From positions 95,533 through 159,532 of the forward strand of contig NZ_CABPTY010000002.1 of the NCBI RefSeq assembly GCF_902460415.1: DNA of 64,000 nt. Reading direction: 5' to 3'. This stretch comes from Campylobacter_A concisus_Y (GTDB lineage Bacteria > Campylobacterota > Campylobacteria > Campylobacterales > Campylobacteraceae). Both the position numbers and the translations under genes were made by a program. The notes under the pieces are model-generated. The model had not been told where the DNA came from. It did no database searches and was given only the letters and a program-made list of their open reading frames with translations. Below are positions 41,326-50,839 of the stretch, one piece after another; positions within the stretch are counted from its first letter, which is position 1; every line of letters begins with the position of its first letter.

Positions 41326-43746
41326 CTATTCCATTCTGCGAGGCTTGCCCAGCAAGAAACCTTGTGCGTAAGGTATTCCAAAATTTTTGATTTGGTTTAA
41401 AATTTCTTCTGAGCTTGCGAACTCGGCTACTATTTTGTAGCCTTGTTTTTTTGCAAAGCTTACGATGGTTTCTACTAGAACTCTAGCATTTTCGTCAAAT
41501 GGAAGCTTTTTGATTATCGAGCCATCTATCTTTATGGTGTCTATATCAAGCTCCAAAATTCGGTAGTAGTTTGAGTATCCTGAGCCAAAGTCATCAATTG
41601 AAATTTTACATCCATAGCCCTTGACGCGTTTTATAAAAGAATTTACCGCAACATAGTCGCTAAGCTCTTCGCTCTCTAGCATTTCAAAGCAAATTTTATT
41701 AGGATCTTTGCACTCGATTAGTTTATTTTCTATAAGCTCTCTCATACTAGCGTCGGCTATGTCTGTATTAGATAAATTTATGGAGAATGTATAGTCTGGA
41801 TATTTTTTGGCTAAATCAAACGCAAGACTTATCACCTTTTTGGTTATTTGCGGATATAGTTGCGTTTTCATGGCAATATCTAAAAATTCGCCCGGATAAT
41901 GAATCTTGCCATTTTGATCAATTATACGAACTAAAACTTCATAATATTTTGCTTCAGTTTCATTTTCTTCTAAGTTAAAGATGCCTTGTGCTTCTACGAT
42001 GACTCTATCGTTTTCTAACGCATCTTCGATTAGCTGGACTGCTAGCTGGTTTTTGTGATATTTCATCTCAATGGCGTCATTTTCTAGATAGTAGTAAATA
42101 TTGCTACCATTTTCTATTGCGAGCTGATTTGCAAGGACTGATTGCATTAGGCGGTTAGTTTGTGGGGTATCATTTGGTAATGAAACACCAAACACCATCT
42201 TTATGCCTGGTAAATTTTCAAATTTTTCATCAATAGCGACATTTATCCTATTTGAGCCAAAATATTCTCTAATATATTCAATATCTCTTACGATATTATT
42301 GCCTTCATACCATATATAAAATGCGTCATCTTGAAATCTAAATAGCTTTGCTTTTATCTCAGAAGTATCTATGCAAAGCTTTAGTGTATCAGCAACTGCT
42401 TTTAGCATTGCATCGATAATCTTAGTTTGATAAAAGAATCTTAAAATTTTAAAATTTTTAATGCTTAAGCAAATGAGCACTCCATCTTTTTGCGCGTCTA
42501 AAATTTCAGTTAAAGCAAAGTAGTTACCAAAGCCTGTTAGCTTATCGATTGAAGATTGTATTTTTATTTGTTCATTTTTTTGAGTTAGTTCATTTAGTAT
42601 TAGCGTCTCTTTAGTCCTATCAAGTTTTACCGCTATATAGCCCTCAAATTTATTTTTAAAGAAAAATGGTGAAAATTTTACCTTTTCATATAAAAAATTA
42701 CCGTTTTTTGTTCTGCTTATAAGCTCATCGCTCTCCCAAGGTAGAGATTTTTGCACAGCCTCTTTTATGGATTCATAAAAGCTTTGCGGGTGCATATATG
42801 ATTTTAGTATTCTAGGGTTTTTGCCTATTACTTCTTTTAGCTTGTAGCCAGTTTTTTCTTCAAAGGTTTTATTTACGTATGAAATTCTATTGTATTTATC
42901 GCAATAGATAATAGAGCTATGATCGTTTTCGACTGTCGTTCTTAGGAGTTTTATCTGTCTTAAACGCTCTGAGGCCATTTTAATTTGATAGAGACCAAAT
43001 GAACAAAATATTATAAATGTAAGCAAGCAAATTCTCTGAGCTATTTTTGCCTTATTCACCTCATCAGAGTGAAATTCTAGGATTTTGTTTCTAAAATTTT
43101 CTATTAGATTATCAAGATGTAGCTCTTTTACACTATTTGAGATTGTACGTAATGTTTTTGTAGCTTGAGCTGCATAAAGTATCTTGTCTAATACATTTTG
43201 AGCTTTTTGGTTATCTTTATACTCGTTTTTATACATTTTTATTTGCTTTGAAATATCATCTATTGCTTCAGGACTAAGCATCAAAGCACCTTTTATCGCA
43301 TAAAATATAGGCTCAAGCTTATTTGAAAGTGCGAGATTTTGTATTTCATATTGACTTATTTGGATATAAGAATCTATAGATGAGTTTACATAAGCTGATC
43401 TTTGTAAAAAAAATACTTTTTTACTAAATACATCTCTTATGTTTTGTAGGTCTTTTTTTATTTCATTTTGATGAAATAACAACATCTCATCACTAATCAT
43501 TGAAAGGTTACTCAAATTTGTATCAAAAGAATTTATGTCAGCATTGAGTTTGTCGTAGTTTGAGATATCATAAATATTATTCAAAGAAAAAGTTATCTCA
43601 TTGTCTATAAATTTTAGATTTAAAATCCCGTCATCAAATTTATGAGCTGCACCAATAGCTATATTTGCTTTATATATAAAAAATGCACTAATGAAAAATA
43701 TAGCTGTTAAGACGCTAAGTATGGTTTTTATTCGCTTAGTACTCAT
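41326..43746 (-). CDS. Membrane PAS-GGDEF-EAL c-di-GMP protein with helical periplasmic sensor
   Basis: This 806-residue protein has TM1 (about 8-24), an all-helical periplasmic domain (30-235, DAHL-like), TM2 (about 237-254), a PAS domain (270-385), a GGDEF domain (398-550) and an EAL domain (565-806). The GGDEF signature is degenerate (RFQDDAF, 470-476), so no cyclase activity is expected; it may bind GTP. The EAL domain keeps its key residues: Glu603 in YYEVLVR, INLSN, FEMLESE, ISIDDFGSGYSNY, TIKIDG, VAEFASS and YAQGF. It is therefore probably an active c-di-GMP phosphodiesterase. Its start overlaps the end of the dihaem peroxidase gene by 11 bp, so the two are translated together. Confidence 0.9.
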   Translation of the reverse strand: MSTKRIKTILSVLTAIFFISAFFIYKANIAIGAAHKFDDGILNLKFIDNEITFSLNNIYDISNYDKLNADINSFDTNLSNLSMISDEMLLFHQNEIKKDLQNIRDVFSKKVFFLQRSAYVNSSIDSYIQISQYEIQNLALSNKLEPIFYAIKGALMLSPEAIDDISKQIKMYKNEYKDNQKAQNVLDKILYAAQATKTLRTISNSVKELHLDNLIENFRNKILEFHSDEVNKAKIAQRICLLTFIIFCSFGLYQIKMASERLRQIKLLRTTVENDHSSIIYCDKYNRISYVNKTFEEKTGYKLKEVIGKNPRILKSYMHPQSFYESIKEAVQKSLPWESDELISRTKNGNFLYEKVKFSPFFFKNKFEGYIAVKLDRTKETLILNELTQKNEQIKIQSSIDKLTGFGNYFALTEILDAQKDGVLICLSIKNFKILRFFYQTKIIDAMLKAVADTLKLCIDTSEIKAKLFRFQDDAFYIWYEGNNIVRDIEYIREYFGSNRINVAIDEKFENLPGIKMVFGVSLPNDTPQTNRLMQSVLANQLAIENGSNIYYYLENDAIEMKYHKNQLAVQLIEDALENDRVIVEAQGIFNLEENETEAKYYEVLVRIIDQNGKIHYPGEFLDIAMKTQLYPQITKKVISLAFDLAKKYPDYTFSINLSNTDIADASMRELIENKLIECKDPNKICFEMLESEELSDYVAVNSFIKRVKGYGCKISIDDFGSGYSNYYRILELDIDTIKIDGSIIKKLPFDENARVLVETIVSFAKKQGYKIVAEFASSEEILNQIKNFGIPYAQGFLLGKPRRME

Positions 43747-44608
43747 TTAGTATCCTAGGCTTTTTACCATTTAGTGTCAGAAAAAAAGAGTATAAAGCAT
43801 CAATTTCATCTTTGCTAAGAACGTATCCTAACTGGTAGTTACCAATAAAGCTTATAGCCTCTTTTAGATCATTTATCTCTCCATGGGATAAATATGGAGC
43901 AGTTTTTGTAATATTTCTTAGTGATGGCACTCTTCTTAATCTTTTGCTTGTATCTAAGGCAGAAATTCTTTCTCGGCCAATATCTTGTGTCAAATTTCCT
44001 CCCAAATTTCTACCATTATGACAAGCAGCACAGCCTATATTATTAAATATCTCAAATCCTTTCTTTGCGCTATCATCTATGGCATTGTTATCACCTGATA
44101 TAAAACGATCAAATGGCGAATCAACACTTAAGACAGCCTTTTCAAACTCAGCTATTGCATCTGCAATATTATCAAAATTAATGCCGTCATTATAAATTTT
44201 TTTAAATAAAATTTTGTACTCAGAGATGTTATTTACAGAATCCACTATCTTGTCGTTATCCGAGTTTAGTTCTATTCTAGAAGTTATGGACTCTTTTACT
44301 TGATCTTTTAAATTGCTAATCCTTGCGTCGCTATAAAATAGATAGTTTGCTGCAGCATTTAATATTGTTGGAGGATTTAAAGTGCCTTTTTCCATGCTAT
44401 CTTGGTTGCTTCCACTTAAATTCCAATACAGGTTGTGACAAGTTTGACAAGAGTAGTTTTCATTTGGGCTTAGTCTTTTGTCAAAAAAGAGTTTTTTACC
44501 AAGCAGAGCCTTTTCTTCATTATATTTTACTACCGTGAGAGGTTTATAAGATTCATATTTACAAAATGAAATCGTGATGATAAATAGACAAAGTATAACG
44601 CCCTTCAT
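43736..44608 (-). CDS. Dihaem cytochrome c peroxidase (CCP/MauG family)
   Basis: This 290-residue periplasmic dihaem protein has a signal peptide at 1-16 or so. Two CxxCH haem sites are at Cys54-Gln-Thr-Cys-His58 and Cys193-Ala-Ala-Cys-His197. Other family parts are LLGKKLFFDKRLSPNENYSC, PPTILNAAANYLFYSDAR and VPSLRNITKTAPYLSHGEI. Such enzymes reduce hydrogen peroxide with electrons from cytochrome c; MauG relatives oxidise proteins. It is shorter than classical CCP (about 320). The downstream gene for a sensor phosphodiesterase overlaps it, which suggests that haem or redox state is read by that sensor. It diverges from the pseudopilin gene. Confidence 0.9.
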   Translation of the reverse strand: MKGVILCLFIITISFCKYESYKPLTVVKYNEEKALLGKKLFFDKRLSPNENYSCQTCHNLYWNLSGSNQDSMEKGTLNPPTILNAAANYLFYSDARISNLKDQVKESITSRIELNSDNDKIVDSVNNISEYKILFKKIYNDGINFDNIADAIAEFEKAVLSVDSPFDRFISGDNNAIDDSAKKGFEIFNNIGCAACHNGRNLGGNLTQDIGRERISALDTSKRLRRVPSLRNITKTAPYLSHGEINDLKEAISFIGNYQLGYVLSKDEIDALYSFFLTLNGKKPRILNEY

Positions 44609-44700
44609 AACGCCCCTAAATTTTAATTTTCTTTTTTATATCGGCAAATTTTTGATTTTTTATATAGTACATTATTTCATTGTTTTTTTGAAATTTATGA

Positions 44701-44706
44701 TACAAT
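44701..44706 (+). promoter_or_regulatory. Possible -10 box for the pseudopilin gene
   Basis: TACAAT, preceded by TGA, lies 43 bp before the ATG. GGGAGGAGAAG is a very strong ribosome site before the start at 44750. Confidence 0.4.
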
Positions 44707-44749
44707 TCGCTCGATTTAGAAAATATTTATATTTCAGGGAGGAGAAGTC

Positions 44750-45196
44750 ATGAAAAAAGGCTTTACGATGATTGAGTTGATCTTCGTGATCGTTATATTG
44801 GGCATATTAGCTGCGGTTGCTATACCAAAATTAGCTGCAACAAGGGATGATGCAGAGATAGCAAAAACTGCTACAAATATACAAACACTTATTTCGGACT
44901 TGGGTTCTTACTACACTTCACAAGGCGAATTTGCTAGTAATTCGGATATTAAAGAAGCTGTTAAAAAAATGTCAAATGTAAAAATACCAGTAAAAGCAAA
45001 AAATGATGAGTGTTTAGAAGTACGTCCTGGAAATAACACTAGTGGTGAAATAGGCATTACTATAAAAACAGGTGGTCTTTGTGAACAAGTTTGGGGATTG
45101 CCAGGACTAGTAGATGTTAAAGCTCTAATCGAAAGTAGCGATAATAAGACAGCTAATACGCTTAAATTTGGTGGCATGGGCATAAAATATAAATAA
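44750..45196 (+). CDS. Type II secretion / type IV pilin-like pseudopilin
   Basis: This 148-residue protein has a class III prepilin leader: MKKG cut before Phe5, then FTMIELIFVIVILGILAAVA with the conserved Glu at +5. The mature part has a short helical stem and a globular domain with two cysteines (DECLE, GGLCEQ) that probably form a disulfide. It resembles the PulG/ComGC-like pilins. It needs a PilD peptidase and assembly proteins that are not in the window. It is a single gene with its own promoter and a perfect terminator, so it may serve DNA uptake or secretion through a remote machine. Confidence 0.88.
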   Translation: MKKGFTMIELIFVIVILGILAAVAIPKLAATRDDAEIAKTATNIQTLISDLGSYYTSQGEFASNSDIKEAVKKMSNVKIPVKAKNDECLEVRPGNNTSGEIGITIKTGGLCEQVWGLPGLVDVKALIESSDNKTANTLKFGGMGIKYK

Positions 45197-45202
45197 AAAT
45201 TT

Positions 45203-45223
45203 AGCAAGGTATCTTTCCTTGCT
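45203..45223 (+). terminator. Terminator of the pseudopilin gene
   Basis: AGCAAGG, a TATCTTT loop and CCTTGCT are followed by TTTTTT, a classic intrinsic terminator six bases after the stop. The remaining bases to 45449 are AT-rich, with nothing seen. Confidence 0.9.
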
Positions 45224-45449
45224 TTTTTTATGATATTTGGCCTACTAAATTTCTAATATAACAAAGACTAATAGAAATACAAATTTTTTACACAAATAAT
45301 TTATATACATAAAAATAAGCTTTCTAAGTTTTAATGCGTTGCCAAAAGATATCAAATCTTAACTATGCTAATGAGTAATGGCCTTTTATTAAATTTAATT
45401 GATTTTTATTCTTTACAAATTTTAAAGATAAAAAACGTAAAATCAAACC

Positions 45450-46781
45450 ATGGATTTACTAAAAGACCCGTTAAACAAGCTCATCATCTCGCTCTCACTT
45501 CCAGCTGGCACCGCAATGATGTTTAATACTCTTTATAACGTCACCGGCACATTTTTTGCAGCAAAAATTTCTACCCTTGCCGTAGCTGGTATGGCTATGA
45601 GCTTTTTGCTTTATCTAAGTATCGTAGGCATTGGGCTTGGTTTTGGCTCAGCACTAACTGCGCTAATAGGCAATAGCCTTGGAGCAGGAAAGATAAAAAT
45701 GGCTAAATTCTATGCGGCAAATGGAATTATCTTTGTGCTGGTATTTGCTATTTTTATGGGGTTTTGTGGCTATTTTTTAGCACCAAACTTGCTCACTTTT
45801 TTAGGAGCTGATCATCACTATTTAAAAGAAGCGCTTGATTACGCGGGTGTTATCTTTCTTGCTGCACCATTTTTCTTGATTATCAAATCTCTAAACGGAG
45901 TGCTTGTGGCACTTGGAGATACAAAAAGTTACCGCGATTGGCTATTTTATGGCCTTTTTATCAATGCATTTTTTTGCTACTTTTTTGCATTTATTTTGGA
46001 TCTTGGTGTAAAAGGACTTGCTCTAGCAACAGCGAGTGTTCAGCTTTTAGGCATGATCTATCTTTTTGTAAAAGTTAAAAAGGCTAAGATGATCGAGCCA
46101 AGAAATTTAAGCTATTTTGTGCCAAATTTTAGCATTTGGGCAAAGATTACAAAGCAAGCTCTACCAGCTTGTTTAAACTATCTATCGATGTCGCTTGGCT
46201 CACTTGTGCTTTTAAAATTTATAAGCTACTATGGCGTAAATGCCGTAGCAGGATATGGCATAGCTTTAAGGATAGAGCAAATTTTGGTATTGCCGACCAT
46301 TGGTATGGCTGCAGCAGTTTTAAGTATCGTTTCAAGAAACTATGGTGCTAAAAATTTTAAAAGAGCTAAGCAATGTTATAAAATTTCGCTTCTTTTTTTA
46401 CTTATTTATTGTGTATTTGCTTGTGTTTTTATTAGATTTTTTGGTGAAGATATGATAAGAATTTTTGATGATACGCCGATGGTTTTGGAGATAGCAGGGC
46501 TTTATCTTGGTATAAATTCTCTTGCTTACGTAGCTTATGGCACGATAAATGTCTCAGGCAGCACTCTTCAGGCCGTAAAACGCCCAGTGGCCATCTTTTT
46601 GCTAAATGGATTTAGGCAATTTGTACTTCAAGGATCACTTTTTTACGCAGTAGTTTTTTATTTTGGTCTTGAGATAAAATTTATATGGCTGGCTCTATTT
46701 TTTAGTGTCTATCTCACAGCTATTTGCTTCGTCTTTTGGACGCTTTATCAGTTAAGAAGAGCTACTGGCGTAAGCTTTTAA
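45450..46781 (+). CDS. MATE family efflux transporter
   Basis: This 443-residue, twelve-span Na+/H+-drug antiporter is of the NorM/DinF type. Features are the N-terminal LSLPAGTAMMFNTLYNVTGT, GIGLGFGSALTALIGNSLGA, an FLIIKSLNGVLVALGDTKSY segment opening the middle and a repeated pattern in the second half (IEQILVLPTIGMAAAVLSIV, RNYGAKNFKRAKQ). It exports cationic drugs or metabolites. The upstream region lacks a strong Shine-Dalgarno. Its end overlaps the convergent znuB by 20 bp. Confidence 0.9.
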   Translation: MDLLKDPLNKLIISLSLPAGTAMMFNTLYNVTGTFFAAKISTLAVAGMAMSFLLYLSIVGIGLGFGSALTALIGNSLGAGKIKMAKFYAANGIIFVLVFAIFMGFCGYFLAPNLLTFLGADHHYLKEALDYAGVIFLAAPFFLIIKSLNGVLVALGDTKSYRDWLFYGLFINAFFCYFFAFILDLGVKGLALATASVQLLGMIYLFVKVKKAKMIEPRNLSYFVPNFSIWAKITKQALPACLNYLSMSLGSLVLLKFISYYGVNAVAGYGIALRIEQILVLPTIGMAAAVLSIVSRNYGAKNFKRAKQCYKISLLFLLIYCVFACVFIRFFGEDMIRIFDDTPMVLEIAGLYLGINSLAYVAYGTINVSGSTLQAVKRPVAIFLLNGFRQFVLQGSLFYAVVFYFGLEIKFIWLALFFSVYLTAICFVFWTLYQLRRATGVSF

Positions 46782-47568
46782 ATTTAAAACAAAAAGCAAA
46801 AAAGCAAAGTGAAGCAACTAAGATTATGCTAGCTCCGCCTGTTAGGTTAAAATAAAAGCTAATAAATAGACCGCTAAAGCAAAAAACGACTGAAAAGATA
46901 GTGGAGATTAGCATCATCAGCCCCAGTCTTTTGGCAAAAATTTGTGCTAAATATGGCGGTATAGTAAGAAGAGCGATGACTAAAATCAGCCCCACAACAC
47001 GGATCGTAGCTACTACACAAAGTGCCATCATGCACACTAATAAATAGTGAAAAAATGTTGTATTTACGCCGCGTAGCTTTGCAAACTCTGCATCAAAGCT
47101 AATAGCTACAAATTGACGATAAAAAAGGGCAATGAGCGCCAAAAATAAGATATCTAAAATACTCATAAATGTTATATCTTGCCCACTCACTGCTAAGATA
47201 GAGCCAAAAAGATAGCTCATGAGATCGGCATTGTATCCCGGAGTTAAATCGATAAAAATGATACCAATAGCCATACCAAATGCCCAAATAGCACCGATAA
47301 CTGAGTCGATGTTGGTTTTGTCTTTTAGCGTGATAGTGGCGATTATAAGGGCTAAAAAGAGTGAGAATATACTAGCTCCAAGAAGTGGTTCAAGTGAGAA
47401 GAAAAAGGCAAGTCCGATGCCGCCATACGCTCCGTGCGCGATACCGCCAGCGATAAAAGTCATTTTATTTATAACAACGAGTGAGCCTATGAGCCCACAA
47501 ATAATACTAACTAAAATGCCAGCAATAAAGGCATTTTGCATAAAATTTAACTCTAAAATTTCACTCAT
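46762..47568 (-). CDS. znuB: Zinc ABC transporter permease
   Basis: This 268-residue ABC-3 family permease has about eight spans. IAGILVSIICGLIGSLVVIN, FIAGGIAHGAYGGIGLAFFF and the His-containing second part LRGVNTTFFHYLLVCMMALC match ZnuB/MntB. It forms the channel for ZnuA-delivered zinc and is the last gene of the znuA-zevAB-znuC-znuB unit, one base after znuC. Manganese specificity cannot be excluded from this protein alone, but the neighbours point to zinc. Confidence 0.9.
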   Translation of the reverse strand: MSEILELNFMQNAFIAGILVSIICGLIGSLVVINKMTFIAGGIAHGAYGGIGLAFFFSLEPLLGASIFSLFLALIIATITLKDKTNIDSVIGAIWAFGMAIGIIFIDLTPGYNADLMSYLFGSILAVSGQDITFMSILDILFLALIALFYRQFVAISFDAEFAKLRGVNTTFFHYLLVCMMALCVVATIRVVGLILVIALLTIPPYLAQIFAKRLGLMMLISTIFSVVFCFSGLFISFYFNLTGGASIILVASLCFFAFCFKFKSLRQ

Positions 47569-47569
47569 T

Positions 47570-48355
47570 TTATCTCTTTAGCTTAAAAACATTACTTTTG
47601 ATTTTGCACTCACATTCGCCAAGCGCGATCTCGACATCGCAAAAATGGCTATGAGATTTTGCTAAATGCTCTATAAATTCTCTTTTTGCGGTATCTTCAT
47701 GAGTTTTATGAATATGTAAATTTTTACTCACATAGGCGATTTTTGTAGCATAATTTAGCACGATATTTAGATCGTGACTTACCAAAACTACGCCAACACC
47801 ACTTGCATTTATATTTTTTAAAATTTCATAAATTTCAGCCTGGCCCTTTGTATCGATACTGGCTGTTGGCTCGTCTAAAACGAGGACCTTTGCATTTGCA
47901 CAAAGCGCTCTTGCGATATATACACGCTGTCTTTGACCACCGCTTAGCTCACCAATTCTAGCGCTTGCAAATTCTTTCATGCCAACTTTCTCAAGGGCTG
48001 CAAGAGCCATTTGTTTCTCAGCTTGCGAGTAAAAACCAAAAATTTTTTTATCGATTAGCCCCATTAAAACTACTTCTAAAACCATCATCGGAAAGCTTTG
48101 ATTCGAGAGAAAATTTTGAGGCACATAACCTATAAATTTACTGACTTCGCTTGGCTCTTTCCCAAAGAGCTTTATCTCACCACTTTGAGGTTTAAGTAGC
48201 CCTAAGATAAGCTTTAAAAGCGTACTTTTACCGCCACCATTTGGACCGATAATAGCTAAAAACTCATCGCTACTATAATCTAAATTGATACCTTCTAAAA
48301 CCACTTGCTTATCGTAGCTAAAGTTTAAATTTCTAATTTTTATAATTTCTTTCAA
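47570..48355 (-). CDS. znuC: Zinc ABC transporter ATP-binding protein
   Basis: This 261-residue ABC ATPase has Walker A GPNGGGKSTLLKL, a Q-loop in IGYVPQNFLS, signature LSGGQRQRVYIARAL, Walker B VLVLDEPTA and H-loop VLVSHDLN. A His/Cys-containing tail (KSHSHFCD, ECECKI) could bind metal. The TTG at 48353-48355 is preferred as start because it overlaps the TGA of the upstream gene (TTGA) and the family N terminus KEIIKIRNLNFSY begins there. The frame extends to 48406, but that would overlap zevAB by 55 bp. Confidence 0.9.
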   Translation of the reverse strand: MKEIIKIRNLNFSYDKQVVLEGINLDYSSDEFLAIIGPNGGGKSTLLKLILGLLKPQSGEIKLFGKEPSEVSKFIGYVPQNFLSNQSFPMMVLEVVLMGLIDKKIFGFYSQAEKQMALAALEKVGMKEFASARIGELSGGQRQRVYIARALCANAKVLVLDEPTASIDTKGQAEIYEILKNINASGVGVVLVSHDLNIVLNYATKIAYVSKNLHIHKTHEDTAKREFIEHLAKSHSHFCDVEIALGECECKIKSNVFKLKR

Positions 48356-49857
48356 AACAGACTCTTTTGCGTAAATGTCGTAGTAAAAATAAAAAGTCCA
48401 AGCCAAAGCATAACGCTAAGAGCCATAAATTCGGCATAGATTTTAAACTTTTTTAGCTTAATGTTTGTGCTCTCATTTATCTTGGCTCCAAAAATAGCCG
48501 CTAAAAATATCACTGCACTCATGCCAAGTGCCATAAATACGCCACTTATAACGCCCGCAAAGTAGCTGCCTAGCTCATTTGCTAGCACAAAGACAAGTAT
48601 CGTGCCAGGACAAGGAATAAGTGCCGCAGCAGCCGCAACCAGCCATTCTTCTTTGCTTTTTGGTTTTTTTGTAGTACAGATATTACAGCCACAGTCGCTA
48701 GTAAATTTTGTATTTTTACTCAAATTTTGGCTCAAACTTGAGCTAAAAATATAAAATTTATTTAACTCTTTTTTGCTTGAAAGATAAATTTTGACCTTTT
48801 TATAAAGCATAAAAATCGCTACAAAAAAGATAATAACGCCAGAAAATGCTGTCGTAACGCTTGCTGTATCTTTTGTCAGATCGCTACTGATCTCACGTAG
48901 TATCATAAAACTAGCAAGCACAAAAATAAACGCACCCACAACATGTAAAAATCCGATCTTTAAAGAGAAGAAAAAGGCTTTGGCGTAGCTTCCACCAGTT
49001 GCGGCAAAATAAGAGCTTGTGAGCACCTTGCCATGCCCCGCAGATGCAGCGTGCAAAAAGCCATAACCAAATGATATGAGCGCTAAAAATAGCAGAGTTA
49101 GCGGACTTTTTTGATCAAAATTTCTTAGAATTTGCTTTAATCTATCAAGCATGCTTAGACTTGTTTTTGAAACAAGATCAAACTTAGCCTCATCGATCTT
49201 ATCGATCTGGCTTAAATTTTCATCTTCAAAATTTACTGAGTTTGGCTCTTTTAGAAGCTCTTTTAATGCAGGTTTTTTGTTATGAGCTTTGGCTGCAGCC
49301 TTACTTGAAAATGTAAAAAATATTAAATTTGCATTTGGATTTGGTATCGTCCAAAACTGATCTGATACTAAAAATGCGTTGTTTTGTGTAAATTTAAAAT
49401 TAAAATATCCCTCTTTATCGTCCATTTCAACAGACACCACAAAGCCATCTTTGATAAGCAAATTTGTCTTAAAACTAACATCAAATTTTAATCTGCCCTC
49501 ATCAAAATAAAGTTTATACTTTTTTAAATTTAGCTCAAGCTTTGTAGCATTTTCATCCTTATAAAAGTACTCAATATTCGTTAAATAATGCCTTGGCACA
49601 AGATAATCAAGTAAATTTAAGCGGATCTTTTTGATCTCGCTTTCATCTATCTTTTCATCCTGATTTAGGTCAAAATTTTGCCTCATAAGCTCTGAGAAAT
49701 TTTGCGAAAATGTCCATGAAAAAGCAATTGTAGAGATATTGTTTTCGTTTGAGTCAAATTTTACGCTCACGTGAGCGGTCGGGCTATAAAGCGAGCAAAG
49801 AGCACACCCGAAGGCATTTATAGCAAACAAGCAAATGACAATCAGGCGTGCTAACAT
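48352..49857 (-). CDS. ZevA-ZevB fusion (DUF1007 + NicO family zinc/nickel transporter)
   Basis: This 501-residue protein joins two proteins that are separate in Haemophilus ZevAB. The N-terminal half, after a signal (1-17), is a DUF1007 periplasmic domain with Cys18/Cys21 and TAHVSV, and an EF-hand-like loop DLNQDEKIDESE (63-74). The C-terminal half (about 250-500) is a NicO/RcnA-like permease with the metal motif LHAASAGHGK (His269, His275) and ALIPCPGTILVFVLANELG. A Cys-rich cytoplasmic loop (DCGCNICTT) lies between spans. It sits between znuA and znuC, 3 bp from znuA, so it is likely part of zinc entry, or of efflux control if it acts like RcnA. Confidence 0.82.
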   Translation of the reverse strand: MLARLIVICLFAINAFGCALCSLYSPTAHVSVKFDSNENNISTIAFSWTFSQNFSELMRQNFDLNQDEKIDESEIKKIRLNLLDYLVPRHYLTNIEYFYKDENATKLELNLKKYKLYFDEGRLKFDVSFKTNLLIKDGFVVSVEMDDKEGYFNFKFTQNNAFLVSDQFWTIPNPNANLIFFTFSSKAAAKAHNKKPALKELLKEPNSVNFEDENLSQIDKIDEAKFDLVSKTSLSMLDRLKQILRNFDQKSPLTLLFLALISFGYGFLHAASAGHGKVLTSSYFAATGGSYAKAFFFSLKIGFLHVVGAFIFVLASFMILREISSDLTKDTASVTTAFSGVIIFFVAIFMLYKKVKIYLSSKKELNKFYIFSSSLSQNLSKNTKFTSDCGCNICTTKKPKSKEEWLVAAAAALIPCPGTILVFVLANELGSYFAGVISGVFMALGMSAVIFLAAIFGAKINESTNIKLKKFKIYAEFMALSVMLWLGLFIFTTTFTQKSLF

Positions 49858-49860
49858 TTT

Positions 49861-50799
49861 TTATAGACTCTTAGCAAAAATTTCTGCTGTTTTTTTCATC
49901 TCATCTAGCCAATTTTCTGGGAGCTGATCAATGCTTATGACCTTTGAGCCAGTCTCTTTTGCTACTAAATTTGCAGCCTTTGTTGGAAACTGCGGAGCCA
50001 CGAAAATAACCTTTACACCGTGCTCTTTAGCCTCTTCGATGAGCTCTTTTAACTCAGCCGGCTTTGGCTCTTTGCCCTCTATCTCGATGGCAATTTGCTC
50101 TAAGTTATAGCGTTTTGCAAAATATCCCCAAGATGGGTGATATACGATAAATTCGCGAGTTTTAACATCTTTTAGAGTATTTTTAATAAAGCTATCAAGC
50201 TCGTCAAGGCTGGCTTTAAATTTAGCTAAATTTTCCTCATAAAGCTTTGCATTTTGTGGAAATTTCTCTATTAATGCTTTAGCAATATTGTCAGCTTGAG
50301 TTTTTACTAAAATCGGATCAAGCCAAATGTGCGGATCAAGGCCATCATGATGATGGTGATGATGTTCGCCAGCTTCGTGGTCATGGTCATGATGCTCGTG
50401 ATGCTCATGTTTATGCTCACCCTCATGCTTGTGCTCGTGATGTTCATGGTGTTCATGATGTTCGTGTTCATCACTCATAGCTATCTTTTCGATGCCTTCT
50501 TGTGTTTTTACAATATGTAAATTTTTAAAAGATTTTGAAAAACGCTCTAGCCAAGTATCTTCAAACTCAATGCCAATAGCAAAGTAAAGCTCACTCTTTT
50601 CAAGCTCCTTCATCTGTTTTGGCTTTGGCTCATAAGTGTGTGGATCAGCACCTTTGCCAACCATTGTATTTACGCTTAGTGTATCACCAGCGATTTGCTC
50701 AACAAAAAATTTTGTAGGCAATATACTAGTCGTAACAACTGGCTTTGCAAAAAGCGACAAAGCGCAAACTGCTAAAAAAACAAAAATCTTTCTCACCAT
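49861..50799 (-). CDS. znuA: Zinc ABC transporter substrate-binding protein with His-rich loop
   Basis: This 312-residue periplasmic cluster-9 binding protein has a signal peptide at 1-19 (VFLAVCALSLFAK). Metal ligands are likely His54 in ADPHTYEP, His157 in LDPHIWLDP and the His of VYHPSWGYF. Between the first two lies an extreme His/Glu/Asp-rich loop (about 110-151), typical of ZnuA and thought to bind excess zinc. The ATG at 50797-50799 is set by AAAGGAGAG and by the signal peptide; the open frame continues to 50925 but is not supported. First gene of the zinc unit, divergent from the Fur-family regulator. Confidence 0.95.
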   Translation of the reverse strand: MVRKIFVFLAVCALSLFAKPVVTTSILPTKFFVEQIAGDTLSVNTMVGKGADPHTYEPKPKQMKELEKSELYFAIGIEFEDTWLERFSKSFKNLHIVKTQEGIEKIAMSDEHEHHEHHEHHEHKHEGEHKHEHHEHHDHDHEAGEHHHHHHDGLDPHIWLDPILVKTQADNIAKALIEKFPQNAKLYEENLAKFKASLDELDSFIKNTLKDVKTREFIVYHPSWGYFAKRYNLEQIAIEIEGKEPKPAELKELIEEAKEHGVKVIFVAPQFPTKAANLVAKETGSKVISIDQLPENWLDEMKKTAEIFAKSL

Positions 50800-50839
50800 C
50801 TCTCCTTTGTTTGAAAAAATATTGCGGAAGTTTAGCAGA

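Noticed and set aside
50329..50520. 63-codon + strand frame of Met/Val-rich sequence
   Set aside because: It is the antisense shadow of the His-rich loop codons of znuA.
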